A DNA stretch of 26,753 nucleotides from positions 1 to 26,753 of the forward strand of contig CAZNFQ010000026.1 in assembly GCA_964571965.1 (NCBI GenBank), in the 5' to 3' direction. Source of the DNA: Sabulitectum sp964571965. GTDB lineage: Bacteria; Fermentibacterota; Fermentibacteria; Fermentibacterales; JCC-6. The notes below the pieces were generated by a model. It made no database searches, had not been told where the DNA came from, and saw nothing but the letters and a program-made list of their open reading frames with translations. Positions 22,949-26,753 of this stretch are shown one piece after another (the first letter of the stretch is position 1; every line of letters starts with the position of its first letter). A program made the position numbers and the translations under genes.

Positions 22949-23463
22949 CACTTCCATTGGATCATGAGGTGCTGGATTCACTGAAAAGCGGCAGGATGGT
23001 TTTTCTCACAGGTACCGTGGCCGCAGCCAGGGACGCCGCACACAAGCTGATGGTAGAAACAGACAGTACCCCCTTCGATATACGGAACGTACCGGTTTTT
23101 TACACGGGTCCTTCTCTGGCCCCTCCCGGACTGCCCTGCGGTTCATGCGGCCCCACCACCTCATCTAGAATGGAACCGTTCATACCGGAAATGCTCCGAA
23201 GGGGTATGCGAATAGTCATCGGAAAAGGGGATATGAGCAGGGAAACCCGCGAACTCTTCAGGAAGCATGGAGCAGTATACCTTGCTGCAGTAGGGGGAGC
23301 CGGAGCACTTACAGCTGCCGCGGTGGAAGAAAGAAAAGTAATTGCATGGGACCATCTGGGTCCGGAAGCTGTCAGTCTTCTGAAGATAAGGAAGCTGCCC
23401 GTTTTCGTTGCCTGGGACCTGCACGGTAACAACATATTCGACATTCACAGGAGAAACACATGA
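22936..23463 (+). CDS. Fumarate hydratase class I, beta subunit
   Basis: The 175-residue product is the C-terminal half of class I fumarase: FLTGTVAAARDAAHK, CGPTTSSRMEPF (72-82), IGKGDMS (96-101), the AAVGGAGAL stretch and the ending VFVAWDLHGNNIFDI. Those motifs bind the substrate and supply active-site residues. ATG 22936 is chosen because it aligns with the usual start of the domain; the frame stays open to GTG 22903. It overlaps the alpha gene by 13 bases and the malic enzyme by four (ATGA), so all three should be made in step. Confidence 0.93.
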   Translation: MRDLTLPLDHEVLDSLKSGRMVFLTGTVAAARDAAHKLMVETDSTPFDIRNVPVFYTGPSLAPPGLPCGSCGPTTSSRMEPFIPEMLRRGMRIVIGKGDMSRETRELFRKHGAVYLAAVGGAGALTAAAVEERKVIAWDHLGPEAVSLLKIRKLPVFVAWDLHGNNIFDIHRRNT

Positions 23464-24884
23464 AACCATCAGAGGCTCTGGCAGAAATAAGGGAATCTCT
23501 TCCGGAAGAGGCAAGGGACAAGGCTTCCACGGAATTTCTCTATCGCCTTTCCCTGGATGCTCACGGGTACTACCGGGGTAAAATGATCACCGTTCCCGTT
23601 GTGGACCAGGTGGACCACGGCTGGATGGAAGCCTGGTACACTCCGGGTGTTTCCTCCGTATCACGGGCAATAAGGGATGATGCCGCCGTTTCTTTCTCCC
23701 ACACCTGGCGGGGCCGTACGGTGGCCGTTGTCAGCGATTCCACCAGGGTGCTCGGTGACGGTGATGTTACCCCTGCCGGGGGTATGGGTGTTATGGAGGG
23801 AAAGGCGCTGATAATGAGGCTTCTGGGAGGGGTGGATGCAGTTCCAGTGTGTCTGGATGTGAAGGGTGATACAGATAGATTCGTAGACACCGTGAACGCA
23901 ATTGCCCCTTCATTCGGTGCCATCAATCTTGAAGACATAGCTCAGCCCAGATGCTATTCCGTACTGCGTAAGCTGCAGGGGTCCTGTTCCATTCCGGTGT
24001 GGCACGATGATGCCCAGGGCACAGCCTGCGTGGTTTTGGCAGGTCTTATAAACGCATTGAAGGTAACGGAAAGAAAAATCGGTGAAACCAGAATAGTCCT
24101 CTTCGGAGCAGGAGCATCGAATTCCACCGCTGCAAGGCTGATGATTCATGCAGGTGCAGATCCTGCCAAACTCATTCTATTCAATTCGAAGGGCGGACTT
24201 CATCCCGGGAAGCTTGACGATTTCCAGGGAGAGGACTGGACCTGGCACAGAGAATTGTGCAGAACCACCAATCCGGAAAGGATCGATGACATCAGAAAGG
24301 CGCTGACCGGTGCCGATGTGCTGGTGGCCGCCTCCAGACCGGGACCGGATGTGATACATCCCGCATGGATAAGGAAAATGGCCCAGGGCTCAATTGTGTT
24401 CGCCTGTGCCAATCCTGTTCCTGAGATCTACCCTTCCGAGGCAATCGACGCCGGTGCCGCCATAGTTGCAACAGGCAGGGGAGATTACCCCAATCAGGTG
24501 AATAACTCGCTGGGCTTTCCCGGAATTCTCAAGGGCGTTCTTCTCACCGGAGCAGTATCCATTACAGACGGTATGGCCGTAGCCGCCGCCAGGGCCATAG
24601 CGGAATTTGCTGTTCGCGGGGTTATCGGTGCCGGAAGGATTCTGCCCTCTATGTCCGAGACCGGCCTTTATTCCTTCGTTGCGTCGAAGGTTGCCTCAGC
24701 AGCTCAGGCAGGCGGTGTGGCCAGGTTCTATCCTTCAGAGGAACAGGTTCTGTCGGATGCGGCTGCTTCAATGGAAGCAGGCAGGAAGGCATGGGCGGCT
24801 GTTACCGCCTCGGACGCCTTCGAACCATATCCCGAAGGCAGGGTCGAAAAGCTGAAAACTGAAATAATTGAGGAATATCAGTAG
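23460..24884 (+). CDS. Malic enzyme (malate to pyruvate, decarboxylating)
   Basis: Malic enzyme oxidises and decarboxylates malate to pyruvate and carbon dioxide, making NADH or NADPH. The 474-residue product has WYTPGVSSVSR (Y60), MEGKAL (K115), NLEDIAQP (E158, D159), WHDDAQGTA (D183/D184) as metal ligands, the nucleotide motif GAGASN (217-221) and CANPVPEI, so all catalytic residues are in place. The usual GLGDIG segment reads LGDGDVTPAGG here, a subgroup variant. Cofactor preference cannot be read. The ATGA overlap with the fumarase beta gene implies fumarate to malate to pyruvate as one unit. Its last bases overlap the convergent methyltransferase gene. Confidence 0.95.
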   Translation: MKPSEALAEIRESLPEEARDKASTEFLYRLSLDAHGYYRGKMITVPVVDQVDHGWMEAWYTPGVSSVSRAIRDDAAVSFSHTWRGRTVAVVSDSTRVLGDGDVTPAGGMGVMEGKALIMRLLGGVDAVPVCLDVKGDTDRFVDTVNAIAPSFGAINLEDIAQPRCYSVLRKLQGSCSIPVWHDDAQGTACVVLAGLINALKVTERKIGETRIVLFGAGASNSTAARLMIHAGADPAKLILFNSKGGLHPGKLDDFQGEDWTWHRELCRTTNPERIDDIRKALTGADVLVAASRPGPDVIHPAWIRKMAQGSIVFACANPVPEIYPSEAIDAGAAIVATGRGDYPNQVNNSLGFPGILKGVLLTGAVSITDGMAVAAARAIAEFAVRGVIGAGRILPSMSETGLYSFVASKVASAAQAGGVARFYPSEEQVLSDAAASMEAGRKAWAAVTASDAFEPYPEGRVEKLKTEIIEEYQ

Positions 24885-25993
24885 AGCTCGTATCCCGCCA
24901 GCCTGCCGTCGAGGCCGCCTGAAGAAAGCTCTTTCCTCCATGCAGTTCTAAGGCCAACCTTCTTCAGAAGCCCTGTATCACCCACGTATATGCAGGCTGT
25001 ACAGCCACTGCATTTCTGCTTCATAAAATCACCGAACTCCTTCAGAAGAGCTCCGGCGGTCTCCTCGAATATCCTTATACCATGAGGTGGATTCGTAAAT
25101 ATCATTGTGTTTTCGTATCCGCTGAGATCATGCCAGTCCTTCTGTGTGATTCTCACCAGATTTCCCTGTCTGAATGTATTCAGGTTTGCCCTGGAAGCCT
25201 GCACAGCCTTATGGGATATGTCACTTCCCGAGAGAAGGCCCTCTGGAAGGGATATTATTTCGTTGTCCGCTTCTGCTTTAACCTTTTTCCATTCAAGCTT
25301 CGAAAACTCCTCCATTCTGAAGAATCCCCATTTTTCCCTGTAGAAACCCGCGGGGATCCTGCAGTATTTCATGAGAGCTTCACAGAGAAGGGTTCCCGAG
25401 CCGCACATCGGGTCTGCAAGAGGTCTCTCACCTTTCCATCCCGTCATTTCCAGAGCTGCGGCGGCAACTGTTTCCCTCATGGGAGCTTTCACTGTTTCCC
25501 TTCTGTAACCCCTCCTGTGAAGGGCCCCCCCTGAAAGATCAAGCCTGATCTCCGCCCTTGTTCCCCTGATTCTCAGATCAAGGTTCACATCGGCATTGTG
25601 TCTGTCCACGGATGGTCTTCTACCGCAAATTTCCCTGAAGTGATCTGCGATGGCGTCCTTCAACTTCAGGGCGGCCCACTTTGAATGTGTGATCTTGCCT
25701 CCTGAAACCGCAGATGAGATGGCAAAGGTGGACTCAACTCCGAAAATGTTCTCCCAGGGATGTTTCAAGGCCTTGGCATACATCTGATCAGAGGAATGAC
25801 AGGTGAAGGAAGCAACGGGCAGGAGGAATCTGTCGAAGAGCCTGGAACAGTAATTCAACCTCATGGCTCCCGGGGCATCCGTTTCGCAGAAAACCCCTCT
25901 GAACACCGGACTGATGGAAGATGCGCCTAGAGCTTTCAACTCCAGGGATCCCAGTTCTTCCAGTCCCCTTGAAATCTGACCAAGTATTTTCAT
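24878..25993 (-). CDS. THUMP-containing RlmL/UPF0020-type RNA methyltransferase
   Basis: The 371-residue product has an N-terminal region with a THUMP-like domain (about 50-150) and a class I methyltransferase fold (about 160-371) with DPMCGSGTLLCEA (194-206) as the SAM-binding motif and TNPPHGIR (300-307) as the N6/N2-type catalytic NPP motif. That combination matches the UPF0020 family, whose best-known member RlmL makes N2-methylguanosine in 23S rRNA; tRNA guanine methylation (Trm14/TrmN-like) is an alternative. Its start overlaps the hydrolase stop (ATGA), and its 3' end overlaps the convergent malic enzyme gene by seven bases. Confidence 0.92.
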   Translation of the reverse strand: MKILGQISRGLEELGSLELKALGASSISPVFRGVFCETDAPGAMRLNYCSRLFDRFLLPVASFTCHSSDQMYAKALKHPWENIFGVESTFAISSAVSGGKITHSKWAALKLKDAIADHFREICGRRPSVDRHNADVNLDLRIRGTRAEIRLDLSGGALHRRGYRRETVKAPMRETVAAAALEMTGWKGERPLADPMCGSGTLLCEALMKYCRIPAGFYREKWGFFRMEEFSKLEWKKVKAEADNEIISLPEGLLSGSDISHKAVQASRANLNTFRQGNLVRITQKDWHDLSGYENTMIFTNPPHGIRIFEETAGALLKEFGDFMKQKCSGCTACIYVGDTGLLKKVGLRTAWRKELSSGGLDGRLAGYELY

Positions 25994-26667
25994 CCTGTAA
26001 ACTCCAGTATTCTATCTGCGGTTTCAAGGGGACACTGCCAGGGAAAGCCGTGGCCGGTCTCCAGCATGCTCAGTTCAGATCCGGGCAGTGACCGGTTAAT
26101 TGCTCTGGCATGAACAGGCGGTGTGATTATGTCATATGACCCTGCAATTATCAGAACCTTGGTTTCAACGAAGGCCAGTCTTTCAGTGCAGCCTTCCCAG
26201 TTCCGGATGGCGTTGCTCTGCCTGATAAGCGTCTGGCTGGGAAGAGATTTTTTCACCCTGGGAAAGAACTCGGTAACGTCAGGATGGGCTGCAAGCCATT
26301 CTGGAGTAAACATCAGTTCCAGCATGGTGGCAGACCATTTACCTCTGCCGTCGGAGAAGTCATGGGCTTCGTCCGGAGGATTCGGAAATCCATTGCCGGC
26401 TGGAGGAGCCATGAGAACTGCACGGGGAAAGGCACAGGGCTGAGAACAGAGTATCTCCTGGACGACCGCTGAACCGATGGAGAAACCTATTAGAAGGTCG
26501 GGAGGGTCTTCTGGACAAAGATCAGCAGCGAATTCGGCTATGGTGGTTCCTGTTTCCGGAAGATCGGTGGTTTCTATTTTGTAGCATGATTCCAGTCGGC
26601 CGGTGAAAAGATCAGACCAGCAGTCTGAGGTTCCGCCCAGTCCGGGAATGAGAAAGGCCCTTTTCAA
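25990..26667 (-). CDS. Alpha/beta hydrolase
   Basis: The 225-residue product has an oxyanion-type LIPGLGG near the N-terminus, the nucleophile elbow GFSIGSA (S63), the acid in IAGSYDIITP (D179) and the histidine in ETGHGFPW (H206), which complete an alpha/beta hydrolase triad. The lid region (about 90-160) is lineage-specific. Some family members of this size (BioH-like) cleave small esters, but nothing here fixes the substrate. The start is TTG 26667, overlapping the upstream gene's stop as TTGA, and its stop overlaps the methyltransferase start, so all three look like one operon. Confidence 0.88.
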   Translation of the reverse strand: MKRAFLIPGLGGTSDCWSDLFTGRLESCYKIETTDLPETGTTIAEFAADLCPEDPPDLLIGFSIGSAVVQEILCSQPCAFPRAVLMAPPAGNGFPNPPDEAHDFSDGRGKWSATMLELMFTPEWLAAHPDVTEFFPRVKKSLPSQTLIRQSNAIRNWEGCTERLAFVETKVLIIAGSYDIITPPVHARAINRSLPGSELSMLETGHGFPWQCPLETADRILEFTG

Positions 26668-26753
26668 TTCACTAGTCTTCCGCTGATGGATTCCATGAGG
26701 TTTTCAGCCTTTTTCACCGGGATCAGAACGGCTTCAGCGGAAGCCAGAAGAGA
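26664..26753 (-). CDS. C-terminal end of an unidentified protein (gene continues outside window)
   Basis: Reading from the window edge on the minus strand, 29 sense codons (ending KKAENLMESISGRLVN) run without a stop to TGA at 26666-26664, which overlaps the hydrolase start in the TTGA manner seen elsewhere here. The fragment is too short to identify. It is probably the first or an earlier gene of the hydrolase-methyltransferase operon. Confidence 0.6.
   Translation of the reverse strand, partial: SLLASAEAVLIPVKKAENLMESISGRLVN

Noticed and set aside
1..26753. CRISPR arrays, tRNA or rRNA genes, insertion sequences, prophage or toxin-antitoxin genes
   Set aside because: I looked for regular repeats, tRNA-like arms, transposase or integrase motifs and small paired genes and saw none.

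Overview
The window holds about 26 protein genes packed with almost no spacer DNA. No stretch over about 115 bases lacks a gene, and I saw no tRNA, rRNA, CRISPR array, insertion sequence or prophage gene. It looks like the chromosome of a free-living, Gram-negative-type bacterium. Two secreted proteins end in a FlgD/T9SS-like C-terminal domain (SLTVFDLSGRTV and SLGVYDIMGRTV, followed by PSGVHFVRLE or PAGTYSIVMQ). That points to the FCB group or a neighbouring candidate phylum (Fermentibacterota-like is my guess; the sequence alone does not prove it). Many genes start with TTG or GTG and overlap the preceding stop as TTGA, ATGA or GTGA, so translational coupling is common.

Region 1 (1-3391, +): the 3' end of a large secreted protein, then three tightly coupled genes of unknown function. 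Each of these begins with a CxxC...CxxC zinc ribbon and carries a short 'PFW' motif; two have C-terminal membrane helices. This is the least explained part of the window.

Region 2 (3392-6830, +): a promoter followed by yebC-ruvC-ruvA-ruvB-queH, that is, a translation/regulatory factor, the complete Holliday-junction resolvasome and a queuosine enzyme, all abutting or overlapping. A separate promoter then drives a secreted seven-repeat VCBS/FG-GAP protein, which ends at a strong intrinsic terminator (8756-8785).

Region 3 (8814-10953, -): an operon of a helix-turn-helix/PTS EIIA regulator followed by pyrB and pyrI, read from a promoter that lies back-to-back with the divergent pepT. pepT and a small exported protein follow on +, converging on a radical SAM/SPASM enzyme on -.

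Region 4 (13938-18584, +): class I glutamine amidotransferase, PepD-like dipeptidase, D-2-hydroxyacid dehydrogenase and a DUF4954-type left-handed beta-helix protein, all overlapping or abutting.

Region 5 (18593-24884, +): a near-perfect SmtB/ArsR operator, then a metal-efflux permease fused to an HMA domain, its ArsR/SmtB repressor, a soluble hybrid histidine kinase, a two-subunit iron-sulfur fumarase and a malic enzyme. Gaps are at most about 15 bases, so metal resistance, signalling and fumarate-to-malate-to-pyruvate metabolism may share one transcript. The malic enzyme overlaps a convergent group on - (an rRNA methyltransferase, an alpha/beta hydrolase and the tail of another gene) that runs out of the window.
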